57,097 nt of DNA from an uncultured Alphaproteobacteria bacterium (GCA_902595855.1 CACJRY010000003.1:1-57097), one strand, 5' to 3'. Shown: positions 48,711 to 57,097, counted from the stretch's first letter. The notes: generated by a model from the letters alone, not told the origin. Numbers and translations: made by a program.

Positions 48711-49618
48711 TGAATATTCAGGGAGAAAATAAAACCCAAAATAGAATATTATCTTTATTGCCTTTATGGATAGTTATTGGATTTTTTATGATTGGCCCTT
48801 TGTTGGTTATGGCAGTAGTTTCTTTGATGGAATCAAATGTCTACGGAGGTGTTCATTTTAAATTTAGTCTTAGTGGTTATCGACAAATTTTATTTGATAC
48901 CAATCTATTTGATGAAATAGAATTTAATCCTGCATATTTGATTATTATTGCCAGATCTTTTATGTTGGCTCTAGCTGCAACATTTTTATCGCTTTTAATT
49001 GGTTTTCCTGCTGCGTACTTTATTTCAAGACAGTCTGACAGAGTTAAAAATATATTAATATTTCTCGTAACTATTCCTTTTTGGACAAATCTATTAATTA
49101 GAACTTTTGCTTGGATTATAATATTAGGTAAGGGTGGCGTGATAGAATCCTCTTTTAATTTTTTTGGTTTGTTAGACGAGGAAAGTTCTCTAAATTTAAT
49201 GTACACCAATAGCGCTATACTTATTGGGTTAGTTTATTCTTATTTACCATTAATGGTTTTACCTATTTATGCTTCGATGGAGAAAATGGATTTACGACTT
49301 CTAGAGGCTGCAACAGATCTATATTCAAATCGAATAGAACTAATTCGTAAAATTATCTTACCACTATCAATGCCAGGATTAATTGGTGGAAGTATCTTGG
49401 TTTTTGTACCTTGTTTAGGAGCATTTATTGCACCCGATTTACTAGGGGGTGGAAAAAAATTATTATTAGGATCGTTAATTCAGTTTCAGTTTTCTTATGC
49501 AAGAAACTGGCCTTTTGGTGCCGCTATGGCAATGTTTTTATTGGCTTTGGTAATCTTAGTTTTAATATTTAATGCTCGTTTAAACAGAAAGCACAGAGAA
49601 TATGCAAACCAAAAATAA
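48710..49618 (+). CDS. potB: Polyamine-type ABC transporter permease (PotB)
   Basis: A 302-residue membrane protein with six predicted transmembrane helices. The EAA loop for contact with the ATPase is visible in LLEAATDLYSNRIELIRKIILPLSMPG near residues 200-225. It resembles PotB/PotH. It overlaps potA at the 5' end and potC at the 3' end. Confidence 0.92.
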   Translation: MNIQGENKTQNRILSLLPLWIVIGFFMIGPLLVMAVVSLMESNVYGGVHFKFSLSGYRQILFDTNLFDEIEFNPAYLIIIARSFMLALAATFLSLLIGFPAAYFISRQSDRVKNILIFLVTIPFWTNLLIRTFAWIIILGKGGVIESSFNFFGLLDEESSLNLMYTNSAILIGLVYSYLPLMVLPIYASMEKMDLRLLEAATDLYSNRIELIRKIILPLSMPGLIGGSILVFVPCLGAFIAPDLLGGGKKLLLGSLIQFQFSYARNWPFGAAMAMFLLALVILVLIFNARLNRKHREYANQK

Positions 49619-50414
49619 GAAAAGAAAATTTCGTTATGTTTGGAATTTTCCAGGCTTTGGAGGTTGGACTGCAATATTTTTTGGCTTTCTATATATACCT
49701 ATTTTTATCTTAGTTTGTTACAGTTTTAACTCAAGTAAGTTTGCAATGATATGGACTGGTTTTTCATTTCGTTGGTATGCTAAATTATTTTCAAATGATG
49801 ATATTCAAACAGCAACAATTAATTCTTTTATAGTTGCTTTTGCTGCAGCTCCGTTAGCCACTATAATTGCAACTTTTTCAGCACTTGCACTAGTAAGAGG
49901 TGGAGAATTTCGTTTTAGAGAATTTAGTAGTGGTTTAATCACATTACCTTTAATGGTTCCTGAAATTGTTACAGCGGTTGCTACATTAATTTTCTTTGCG
50001 TCCCTTGGTATTAATCTTGGACTGATTAATGTTATAATTGCTCATACAGTATTTTGCATACCATTTGCATTTATGCCAATTAAAGCTGCTTTGGAGGCAA
50101 TGGATCCTAATTTAGAATTAGCTGCACGAGATCTATATTCTGATAAAACATCTACATTTAAAACAATTACCTTACCTTTACTAACCCCAGGCATTTTATC
50201 AGGTTTCATGTTAGCGTTTGTAATATCTATTGATGATTTTATAATTACATTAATGGTTGCTGGAGGTGGTGCAACAACTTTACCTGTATACATATATAGT
50301 ATGGTTAAAATGGGCGTATCCCCTGAGGTAAATGCAGTATCAAGTTTGATGTTAGCATTTTCTATATTTATCGTTACGCTTTATTGGTTTTTTAATAGAA
50401 AAATAAATAATTAG
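49602..50414 (+). CDS. potC: Polyamine-type ABC transporter permease (PotC)
   Basis: A 270-residue permease with six transmembrane helices, and the EAA loop in ALEAMDPNLELAARDLYSDK followed by FKTITLPLLTPGI. SIDDFIITLMVAGGG in the fifth helix is typical of PotC/PotI. It starts inside the end of potB and is followed by a 118-base gap before the binding protein. Confidence 0.92.
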   Translation: MQTKNKKRKFRYVWNFPGFGGWTAIFFGFLYIPIFILVCYSFNSSKFAMIWTGFSFRWYAKLFSNDDIQTATINSFIVAFAAAPLATIIATFSALALVRGGEFRFREFSSGLITLPLMVPEIVTAVATLIFFASLGINLGLINVIIAHTVFCIPFAFMPIKAALEAMDPNLELAARDLYSDKTSTFKTITLPLLTPGILSGFMLAFVISIDDFIITLMVAGGGATTLPVYIYSMVKMGVSPEVNAVSSLMLAFSIFIVTLYWFFNRKINN

Positions 50415-50457
50415 TATTTTAATTGAAATTTTTATGGATTTTTGGAAAATTTAACTA

Positions 50458-50476
50458 GTAAAAATTATATTTTTAC
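50458..50476. repeat. Inverted repeat between potC and potD
   Basis: GTAAAAAT and ATTTTTAC pair perfectly around a 3-base loop in the potC-potD gap. A stem-loop here could set a higher level of the binding protein than of the permeases, as seen in many ABC operons. A weak promoter (TTTACA at 50471) may also lie here. The evidence is positional only. Confidence 0.4.
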
Positions 50477-50532
50477 AGTTTAATATACTAGAATTTTAAA
50501 ATATTTTTTAACTAAAACAAACAGGAGGATAC

Positions 50533-51576
50533 ATGAAAGAGAAGCTATTAAAAATTTTAGTTTCAATTTCTTTTTTATTTTTTAGTACAAGTGTATTTGC
50601 TGCTGGCAAATTAAATTTGTACAATTGGGCAGATTATACACCAGAAGATCTCATTGAAAAATTTGAAAAAGAAACAGGAATTTCAGTAACAGTTGATACT
50701 TATGATTCAAACGAAACTCTTCTAGCTAAATTACAGGCAGGAGGTGGTTCAACAGGATATGATCTTGCCGTTCCATCACAACATTTCGTGGAAATTATGA
50801 TCAAAGAAGGATTAATTGAAAAAGTAGATGGTATTAAAGATATGCCAAACTACAAATATGTAGCTGATCAATTTCAAGGACCATCTTTTGATCCAAACCA
50901 AGATTATTCAACTCCATGGCAGATGGGTTCTGCTAGCTGGGCATACAGAGCTGATTCTTATTCTGGAGATGGATCATCAATGATGGAGTTTTTTAAGCCT
51001 TCAGATGAAGTGTGTGGCAAAGTAGCAGTATTTAAATCTCCTGAGGAGGTTGTAAATATGGCTCACTTAGCTTTAGGTTCCAGTTTTTGCTCTGAAGATC
51101 CTAATGAAATGCAAGCAGTTATGGATCTACTAATTGAACAAAAAAAATGTGTTGCAGTTTATTCTTCTGAGGGAATCAACGAACGTTTGATGAGTGGTGA
51201 AGTAATTATGCATGCACATTGGGATGGATATAGTCAGGTTGGAAAATGGGAAGGTGTTGACGACCTTACCTATGCTTATCCTAAAGAAGGAGTTGTTGGA
51301 TGGTTTGATAGCTTAGTTATGCCTAAAGGTGCAAAAAACGTGGAAGAAGCAAAAGCTTTCATGAATTTTGTTATGCATCCTGAAAATATGGCAATGCTAT
51401 CTAACTTTGCTGCTTATGCAAATGCAATTCCTGAATCTTCTAAATATCTTTCAGATGATATGAAAAATGCAACAAACATTCAGGTACCAGATGGTATACC
51501 TGTTAAATTTGGTCAAGCTTGTAATAAAGAGTCTCAAGCTCTTATTGATAAAGTTTGGACTAAATTAATGCAGTAA
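50533..51576 (+). CDS. potD: Polyamine-type periplasmic binding protein (PotD/PotF)
   Basis: A 347-residue precursor with a signal peptide (about 1-23, VFA). It is a PotD/PotF-like binding protein: LNLYNWADYTPEDL near residue 27 holds the conserved Trp32 and Tyr35, FDLAVPS-type GYDLAVPS follows, and GWFDSLVMPKG near 258 matches the WxDSL segment whose aspartate binds the amine in E. coli PotD. Four cysteines in the mature part are unusual. AGGAGG eight bases before the ATG is the strongest ribosome-binding site in the run. Ligand class: polyamine or other cationic amine. Confidence 0.9.
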   Translation: MKEKLLKILVSISFLFFSTSVFAAGKLNLYNWADYTPEDLIEKFEKETGISVTVDTYDSNETLLAKLQAGGGSTGYDLAVPSQHFVEIMIKEGLIEKVDGIKDMPNYKYVADQFQGPSFDPNQDYSTPWQMGSASWAYRADSYSGDGSSMMEFFKPSDEVCGKVAVFKSPEEVVNMAHLALGSSFCSEDPNEMQAVMDLLIEQKKCVAVYSSEGINERLMSGEVIMHAHWDGYSQVGKWEGVDDLTYAYPKEGVVGWFDSLVMPKGAKNVEEAKAFMNFVMHPENMAMLSNFAAYANAIPESSKYLSDDMKNATNIQVPDGIPVKFGQACNKESQALIDKVWTKLMQ

Positions 51577-51588
51577 AAATTAAATTAA

Positions 51589-51624
51589 AAAAAACCCATT
51601 GATGTAAAATCAATGGGTTTTTTT
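51589..51624. terminator. Strong Rho-independent terminator after potD
   Basis: AAAAAACCCATTGAT and ATCAATGGGTTTTTT form a perfect 15-bp stem around GTAAA, with a T-run on the plus strand and an A-run on the left, so it can work in both directions. It ends seven bases before the amidase ATG, leaving no space for a normal leader. Confidence 0.9.
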
Positions 51625-51630
51625 ATTTAT

Positions 51631-53067
51631 ATGAGTGATCAAGACTTTTTATACTGGAGTGGAAAAAAATTATTAAAGGCTTTTAAGTCGAAAGAATTAT
51701 CTCCTGTAGAAGTCACTAAAGCATCATTAGAAAGAGCGAATCACATACAAAAAGAGTGTAATGCTTTCACAGATTTTTTTGAGAAACAAGCAATAGATTT
51801 AGCATTAAAGTCTGAAAGAGTTTTTTTAGACAATGCTCAAGAGCCAAGACTTTTGGAAGGGATTCCTTTTGCTATTAAAGAAGAATTTGCTTTTAAGAAT
51901 TCTTGTCGATCAAGTAGTTCTAAAATTTTTAAAGATAGGATTGATAATTATACTGATGTTTATATTCAACGTTTGCTTGATCAAGGAAGTATTCCATTAT
52001 TTAAAACAACAACACCTGAGTTTTGTTTATTAGGAACAACTTGGTCTGACCTGCACGGTATAACAACTAATCCGTGGAATAAAAAATATACTCCTGGAGG
52101 ATCATCTGGGGGATCAGGAGCAGCTCTTGCGACTGGCGCTTGTGCTATAGCTTCTGGTTCTGATATTGGTGGTTCAATTAGAATTCCTGCCGCTGCTTGT
52201 GGTGTTTTTGGATACAAACCTCCTTATGGAAGAAATCCCGAAGTACCCTACGGCAATTTAGATTATTATAGTCATTCTGGACCTATGGCACGCAGTGTTG
52301 AGGATATAATTCTTATGCAGTTATCAACTGCTGGTATGCATAATCAAGATATTGCAAGCATGCCGATACCAGAAGATTTTGATGGTAATTCAAATTTAAA
52401 AAATATTAAAATTGCTTGGTCAGATCATTTATGTGGATTTGAAGTTGAGGATGACGTTGTTATCAATATGAAAAATGCCCTCAATCTACTTGAGAAAAAT
52501 GGGGCAATAGTAGAGTATGTTGATCCAAAATTACCAGATAATATTTTGGATGCAGCAGGAACTTATCTGACTGCTTTATGGGGAACGAGTCTTAAAGAAA
52601 TTGCAAAAGGAAAAGAAGAACTTCTCTGTGCATATACACAAAAATTTATTGAAGCTAGTAAAGAAAAAACTCTCAGTGAACTAGTTCATTGCAATAATGT
52701 TGCTTGGGATGCATATGCTAAGTTTGGGCCTATATTTGACAAATATGATGTTTTTATATGTCCTACAAATGCAGTGACAGGTATTCCAGCAGATCATGGT
52801 TATCCAAATCTTACTTATGATTTTAATGAAGAAGTTAGAAGAACTGAAGAGACAGGAGATGAGTCGATGTGGTTAACAACACCATTTAACATGTTGTCAA
52901 GACTTCCTGTTATGTCTGCTCCAACAGGCTTTGCATCTAATGAAGTTCCAACAGGAATGCAAATTATTGGTAAAGCATATGATGATAATACAGTTTTCAG
53001 AGTGTCCCTTGGTTATGAAAAGGCTATTCCGTGGTTATTTGATAAAAATAATCGACCTAAACTTTGA
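51631..53067 (+). CDS. Amidase (amidase signature family)
   Basis: A 478-residue amidase-signature enzyme with a complete Ser-cisSer-Lys triad: the lysine in FAIKEEFAF near residue 80, the cis-serine in GGSSGGSGAAL near 160 and the nucleophile in DIGGSIRIPA near 184. It hydrolyses an amide to acid and ammonia or amine. The start is taken at ATG 51631; a longer frame would run through the terminator. There is no ribosome-binding site. It is directly followed by the EamA gene with no gap. The substrate is unknown; a gamma-amide of the amine pathway is plausible. Confidence 0.9.
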   Translation: MSDQDFLYWSGKKLLKAFKSKELSPVEVTKASLERANHIQKECNAFTDFFEKQAIDLALKSERVFLDNAQEPRLLEGIPFAIKEEFAFKNSCRSSSSKIFKDRIDNYTDVYIQRLLDQGSIPLFKTTTPEFCLLGTTWSDLHGITTNPWNKKYTPGGSSGGSGAALATGACAIASGSDIGGSIRIPAAACGVFGYKPPYGRNPEVPYGNLDYYSHSGPMARSVEDIILMQLSTAGMHNQDIASMPIPEDFDGNSNLKNIKIAWSDHLCGFEVEDDVVINMKNALNLLEKNGAIVEYVDPKLPDNILDAAGTYLTALWGTSLKEIAKGKEELLCAYTQKFIEASKEKTLSELVHCNNVAWDAYAKFGPIFDKYDVFICPTNAVTGIPADHGYPNLTYDFNEEVRRTEETGDESMWLTTPFNMLSRLPVMSAPTGFASNEVPTGMQIIGKAYDDNTVFRVSLGYEKAIPWLFDKNNRPKL

Positions 53068-53967
53068 ATGGAAAAATTTAATGAATATAAAAATATAGCA
53101 CTACTTTTTGTATTATCTTCATTATGGGCATTGCACTTTTCGTTAGTTAAATTAGTTGAAGCAGATGATAGTCCATTAACTATTTTAGTTTCATTATTAG
53201 CTGTTCTTTGTGCTTTATTTTTTATTTTATTACTTTTGCAAAATAAACTTTTTAAATTCACATTTAAAAAATCTTTATTTTTTTCTGTTGCAGGTATGTT
53301 TGCTTATATCATTCCGTTGAGTGTTGAATTTATTGTTGCGCCTAAAATTGAAGCAGGTATTTTAACTTTAATTGTATCTGCTGTTCCTGTTTTTACTTTA
53401 ATCGTTATTTGGATATTTAGATTATTAAATGTCACTATTAAGTTGGTTATTGGAACTTTATCAGGATTAGCCGGTCTATTAATTTTATTTTATGGTAATA
53501 ATGATAACACATCAGTAAGTATATGGACTGTTTATGCTTTAATAATACCTTTATCCTATGCCTTTGATGCTATTTTTATGGAGAAATTTTGGCCTAGAAA
53601 TTTAGACTCCACTCAAGTTGCATTTGGAGAGACTACTGCTTCTTTAATTTTTGTAATTTTATTATCAATTTTTTATGGTAATAAATATTACGATCACTTT
53701 CAGTGGTTTACTATCTCTAGTTTCTGGATATTAGCATTTGTAACCTTTATTGAGGTATGGTTGTTTTTTTATATTTTAAATAAAGTAGGAGCTGTTTTTG
53801 TTAATCTTAGTTCATATTTAGTTATGCCTGCTGGTTTTCTATGGGGATTTCTTATCTTTGGAGAAACATTTACTTTTATAAAATTTATTAGTACACTATT
53901 AATTTGTATCTCTATTTTTATGATAGCTAATCAAAAATATAGGATTAAAAATATACCAATTGATTAA
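53068..53967 (+). CDS. EamA/DMT family transporter
   Basis: A 299-residue protein with ten predicted transmembrane helices arranged as two EamA repeats. The first starts with LFVLSSLWALHFSLVKL near residue 12. Members export or import amino acids, amines or metabolites; the direction here is unknown. It starts at the base after the amidase stop and is followed by the deacetylase after a six-base gap, so the three form an operon. Confidence 0.87.
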   Translation: MEKFNEYKNIALLFVLSSLWALHFSLVKLVEADDSPLTILVSLLAVLCALFFILLLLQNKLFKFTFKKSLFFSVAGMFAYIIPLSVEFIVAPKIEAGILTLIVSAVPVFTLIVIWIFRLLNVTIKLVIGTLSGLAGLLILFYGNNDNTSVSIWTVYALIIPLSYAFDAIFMEKFWPRNLDSTQVAFGETTASLIFVILLSIFYGNKYYDHFQWFTISSFWILAFVTFIEVWLFFYILNKVGAVFVNLSSYLVMPAGFLWGFLIFGETFTFIKFISTLLICISIFMIANQKYRIKNIPID

Positions 53968-53973
53968 AAGATA

Positions 53974-55008
53974 ATGAAAACAATTTATTCACAAAATCAC
54001 ATTCTTCGAAATTCTAAAACAGAATTGTATGGAGGGGAACTTGTCAAACCATTTGAAAGACCAGAGCGAATGGAGTTTATAATAAATGAAATTAAAGAGA
54101 GAAATCTTGGACCAATTATCGATCCAGAAAATATGAACACAGATACAATATTTAAAGTGCATGATAAACATTATGTTGAATTTTTAAATGTTGCTTGGAA
54201 AGAATGGTTAAAACTTGGCTTAGGAGGTGAAGCTATACCAACTGTTTGGCCAAGTCGATCAATGCCTTCAGATATTATCCCTAATTTTATAGAGGGCAAA
54301 CTTGGGTATTATGCTCTTGCTAATGAAACCTCAATTAGTGAAGGTACAGTAGAAGGTGCTTATGAAGCTGTTAAAGTTGTTTTAACAGCCACTGAGATGT
54401 TGGAAAATGAAAAAAGTTTATTCGCCTTATGTCGGCCACCAGGTCATCATGCATCGAAGGATCAGTATGGAGGGTATTGTTTTTTTAACAACGTGGCTAT
54501 AGCAGCAGAAAGATTAATTGAAAAAGGAGCTAAGAAAATTTTTATTTTGGATGTGGATTTTCATCATGGAAATGGAACGCAAGCGATTTTTTATGATCGA
54601 CCAGATGTTTACTTTGCATCTCTTCATGGAGATCCTATAGAGGCATTTCCCCATTTTCTTGGTCATGCTAATGAAAAGGGCTACGGAGCAGGGGAGGGTT
54701 ACAATATTAACTATCCAATGCAACCTGGAACAACCTATACTGAATGGACAAGAGCTTTAGATGATGCCATTGAAAAAATTCAATCTTATCAACCCGATGC
54801 ATTGTTAATTTCCTTGGGTGTTGACACATATGAAAAAGATCCCATTAGTTTCTTTAAGTTAAAAAGTAACGATTTCTTTGATGTTGGAAAAAAAATAGCT
54901 TCATGCAACTTGCCAACTTTATTTGTAATGGAAGGAGGATACGCCATTAAAGAAATAGGTATTAACACAGTTAATGTATTAAAAGGTTTCGAGGGCTCTT
55001 CGTCTTAA
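53974..55008 (+). CDS. aphA: Acetylpolyamine amidohydrolase (histone deacetylase family)
   Basis: A 344-residue zinc deacetylase. The length and residue numbering match Mycoplana ramosa acetylpolyamine amidohydrolase as I recall it: catalytic His158/His159 (RPPGHHA), zinc ligands Asp195 and His197 (DVDFHHGNG) and Asp284 (LGVDTYEKDP), and Tyr323 (EGGY). The VWPSRSMP and GYYALANETS segments fit the extra loop that shapes the dimer and narrow active site of this subfamily. It would remove acetyl groups from N-acetylputrescine or N-acetylspermidine after PotABCD uptake. Confidence 0.9.
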   Translation: MKTIYSQNHILRNSKTELYGGELVKPFERPERMEFIINEIKERNLGPIIDPENMNTDTIFKVHDKHYVEFLNVAWKEWLKLGLGGEAIPTVWPSRSMPSDIIPNFIEGKLGYYALANETSISEGTVEGAYEAVKVVLTATEMLENEKSLFALCRPPGHHASKDQYGGYCFFNNVAIAAERLIEKGAKKIFILDVDFHHGNGTQAIFYDRPDVYFASLHGDPIEAFPHFLGHANEKGYGAGEGYNINYPMQPGTTYTEWTRALDDAIEKIQSYQPDALLISLGVDTYEKDPISFFKLKSNDFFDVGKKIASCNLPTLFVMEGGYAIKEIGINTVNVLKGFEGSSS

Positions 55009-55012
55009 GATC

Positions 55013-56167
55013 TTATAATCCTTTTTCTAATTTATTTAATAAATTTTCTAACATCTGATCACATAAATCAATCTGAGCCTTTTCAATATATTCATTAGGT
55101 TTATGACCTTGATTCATTGATCCTGGCCCACATATTGCAGTTTCAATATTTAATTCATTGCTAAAAAGACCTCCTTCAGTTCCAAATGAAACTTTTTCAA
55201 CGCTATTGTTGCCAGTTAATCCATTTAAAAAACTTATTACATCTGAATTTTTCATTGTATTTAGTGCAGGGTATTGACTTGTTACATTAATTTCAATTTT
55301 AGTATTAGGAAATTTATCTATATGAGATTTTACAATTTTTTCTGATAAATTTTTTATATCATTTAATATTAAGTTAGGATCATCACTATGCAAACTTCTT
55401 ATTTCAAATAATAAGCTTGAAGAACTTGGAACAATATTTACTGCGACGCCTCCCTCAATTTTACCAACTTGTAAAGTTGTATAAGGCACCTCAAAATCAT
55501 TATCATGAGTTGAGTTATTAATTAAATTAGTTTGTATATTTTGAATACCTTGTATGAATTCAGTAGCCAAGTAAATAGAATTTAATCCTTTTGTTGTTAA
55601 AGCTGAGTGAGCTTCTTTCCCTTTTATCAAAACTGAAGCATTAACTTTACCTTTATGACCTGACATTACTTGCATTGATGTTGGCTCTCCGACAATGCAA
55701 AAAAGAGGATTAGTTGAAGAATTTTTCAACATTTCTATCAATGATCTTACACCTACACATCCAATTTCTTCGTCATAGGAAAAAGAAAAATGCAAAGGTG
55801 TTCTTAAATTCATTGAAGATGCTTTTGAAGCTGCATGTAAAGCGCATGCAACAAAACTTTTCATATCAGCAGTTCCCCTTCCATATAATTTATTATCAAT
55901 TTCAGTCAGTTTAAATGGATTAGTATTCCATTTTTGATTTGTTACAGGAACAACATCAGTATGACCTGATAATATTATACCTGCTTGATCGACAGGTCCC
56001 ATCGTTGCAAAAAGATTAGCTTTTGTTTCTTCTTTATTTTTTATAAGTGTAATTTTTGCTCCAGCATCTTTTAAAATTTTTTCACAATATGAAATAATAT
56101 CTAAATTGGAATTTGAACTAACCGTATTAAAGGAAATTAGTTTTTCTAAAATTTGAATAGAATTCAT
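55013..56167 (-). CDS. argE: M20 family deacetylase, ArgE-like
   Basis: A 384-residue zinc-dependent M20 amidohydrolase. Metal-binding parts are LSGHTDVVP near residue 66, RGTADMKSF near 95, the catalytic pair in SYDEEIGCVG near 130, GEPTSM near 155 and GHKPNEYIEK near 355. It resembles acetylornithine deacetylase, but family members also remove acyl groups from other amines and amino acids. It overlaps the dioxygenase stop (ATGA) and is convergent with the acetylpolyamine deacetylase, so a catabolic function is as likely as arginine synthesis. Confidence 0.88.
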   Translation of the reverse strand: MNSIQILEKLISFNTVSSNSNLDIISYCEKILKDAGAKITLIKNKEETKANLFATMGPVDQAGIILSGHTDVVPVTNQKWNTNPFKLTEIDNKLYGRGTADMKSFVACALHAASKASSMNLRTPLHFSFSYDEEIGCVGVRSLIEMLKNSSTNPLFCIVGEPTSMQVMSGHKGKVNASVLIKGKEAHSALTTKGLNSIYLATEFIQGIQNIQTNLINNSTHDNDFEVPYTTLQVGKIEGGVAVNIVPSSSSLLFEIRSLHSDDPNLILNDIKNLSEKIVKSHIDKFPNTKIEINVTSQYPALNTMKNSDVISFLNGLTGNNSVEKVSFGTEGGLFSNELNIETAICGPGSMNQGHKPNEYIEKAQIDLCDQMLENLLNKLEKGL

Positions 56168-57027
56168 TTTTTCTCTCTTTTATCGTTCAATATAGTAATT
56201 CGATGCATTTTACGTTTATTGGGCATATAATCTCCGATTGCATAGTGCATAGTGCATCTATTATCCCACATAGCTATTGTATCTTTACTCCATTTAAAGC
56301 GTATTTGAAACTCTGGTTTATTCATAAAACTAAATAGATAATTTAATAAATTAGTTGAGTCTGTAGCATTCATGCCAATTATATGGTGAGTAAAACTAGG
56401 ATTTATATAAATGAAATTTTTTTTTGTTATAGGATGTGTTTTTATTAGTGGATGGATTGAGCTGCCAAATTTTTGATGTCCTTCATTAAGTTTGTGCGCA
56501 GCTCCAATTGGTTGATTTTCTGTAAAATTATTTCTAAAGGCCCCCATATCATGCACTGCTTTGAGAGTTTTTAAATATTTTTTCAATTCAAAAGGTAAGG
56601 CTTCATATATTGATGATAAGCAAGTCCATAGAGTATCGCCACCATACTGTGGAATAATTCTACTATACAATATTGATGCAAAAGGAGGGTTTGGTCTAAA
56701 TGTAAGATCAGTATGCCACTCATCTGTATCAGGTGGGTTTTTTTCATCATTTTCTAATAGAACAATTTCAGGGAAATCATCTACATGTGGATAAACTGGG
56801 TGAGGAGGTTCTATATCACCAAAACTTTTTGCAAAGTTTATGTGTTGAGTAGGTGAAATTTTCTGATCACGAAAAAAAATTACTTTGTTTTCAATTAAAC
56901 ATTTATAAATTTCATTACAAATTTTTGAAGATAAATTCTCAAATACATTTTTGCATATAATTTCCGCTCCAATATTTGGCGTTAATTTATTTATTTGTAA
57001 ATTTGACAAAGATGTATTTATTTCCAT
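56164..57027 (-). CDS. TauD/TfdA family 2-oxoglutarate-dependent dioxygenase
   Basis: A 287-residue Fe(II)/2-oxoglutarate dioxygenase. The iron ligands are in EWHTDLTF (His and Asp) and the distal MHRITIL histidine, with the 2-oxoglutarate-binding arginine just after. TauD acts on taurine, but relatives attack phenoxyacetates, alkylsulfates and betaines, so the substrate is open. It overlaps the preceding aldehyde dehydrogenase (ATG inside its last codons) and the following ArgE-like gene, indicating one leftward transcript. Confidence 0.9.
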   Translation of the reverse strand: MEINTSLSNLQINKLTPNIGAEIICKNVFENLSSKICNEIYKCLIENKVIFFRDQKISPTQHINFAKSFGDIEPPHPVYPHVDDFPEIVLLENDEKNPPDTDEWHTDLTFRPNPPFASILYSRIIPQYGGDTLWTCLSSIYEALPFELKKYLKTLKAVHDMGAFRNNFTENQPIGAAHKLNEGHQKFGSSIHPLIKTHPITKKNFIYINPSFTHHIIGMNATDSTNLLNYLFSFMNKPEFQIRFKWSKDTIAMWDNRCTMHYAIGDYMPNKRKMHRITILNDKREKK

Positions 57028-57097
57028 CCACTAATGGATTTTACCTCTAAAAATTCTTCAATTCCCCATTTACCACCTTCGCGGCCATTACCAGATT
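57018..57097 (-). CDS. Aldehyde dehydrogenase, C-terminal end only
   Basis: The final 26 codons before a TAA at 57020-57018 read SGNGREGGKWGIEEFL then EVKSISGW. This is the conserved C-terminus of NAD(P)-dependent aldehyde dehydrogenases (motif SGxGREGG). The rest lies beyond the window. It overlaps the TauD-like gene start by ten bases, so the two are cotranscribed. Confidence 0.85.
   Translation of the reverse strand, partial: SGNGREGGKWGIEEFLEVKSISGWK

Overview
The window is a strongly AT-rich, gene-dense piece of bacterial chromosome. It has short or overlapping gene junctions, no rRNA, no IS element and no CRISPR array. Several gene neighbourhoods point to an alphaproteobacterium, most likely a free-living marine one with a small genome: priA next to the F1 ATPase block atpHAGDC, rppH-ctpA, metX-metW behind a SAM-type riboswitch, argH-small lipoprotein-lysA, and the DUF484 and DUF1737 proteins. 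I cannot name a species. The low GC and gene content suggest lineages such as HIMB59 or AEGEAN-169, but this is inference only.

Layout. 1-5.7 kb: a truncated MATE exporter, a secreted hydrolase, DUF1737, DUF484, a transaldolase and primosomal helicase priA. 5.8-10.6 kb: the F1 sector of ATP synthase. 10.7-12.1 kb: an inserted pair of methyltransferase genes, one resembling CmoA. 12.2-21.7 kb: a long leftward housekeeping run (rppH, ctpA, rsfS with an apparent ATT start, nadD, proA, proB, obgE, rpmA, rplU, gloB, metW, metX) whose metX end has a promoter and a SAM-II/SAM-V-like riboswitch. 21.9-28.2 kb: a chorismate mutase-aminotransferase fusion and tyrA, then plsC, a zinc-ribbon protein, lysA, an LptM-like lipoprotein and argH. 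28.3-34.4 kb: a fatty-acid oxidation fusion protein, an acyl-CoA ligase, metY and a hydrolase. 34.4-37.9 kb: two small proteins (one HIG1-like), an esterase, an HNH nuclease, coq7, dsbB, a YqaA-like membrane protein and tRNA-Leu(CAA).

37.9-41.5 kb looks accessory. It holds two secreted proteins between the intact tRNA-Leu and a decayed tRNA-Leu copy, then a bactofilin, an FkbM methyltransferase, a CIA30-domain protein and a 23-residue membrane microprotein with its own ribosome binding site and terminator.

41.6-55.0 kb is the most interesting part. It is a rightward run for uptake and breakdown of amines: an FAD monooxygenase, RidA, DUF1028, an aldehyde dehydrogenase, a trimethylamine-dehydrogenase-like flavoprotein with a remodelled substrate pocket, a complete PotABCD-type ABC transporter, an amidase, a DMT exporter and an acetylpolyamine deacetylase that keeps all catalytic residues. 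A convergent run (ArgE-like deacetylase, TauD-like dioxygenase, the end of a second aldehyde dehydrogenase) closes the window. Together they suggest a route for N-acetylated or N-methylated polyamines or related amines in which oxidation gives aldehydes and reactive imines that ALDH and RidA then clear. The substrate is not determined by the sequence.

MetX (20.5 kb) and MetY (32.3 kb) together give methionine synthesis by direct sulfhydrylation of an acylated homoserine. All motif and family assignments are from reading the translations; no database search was run.
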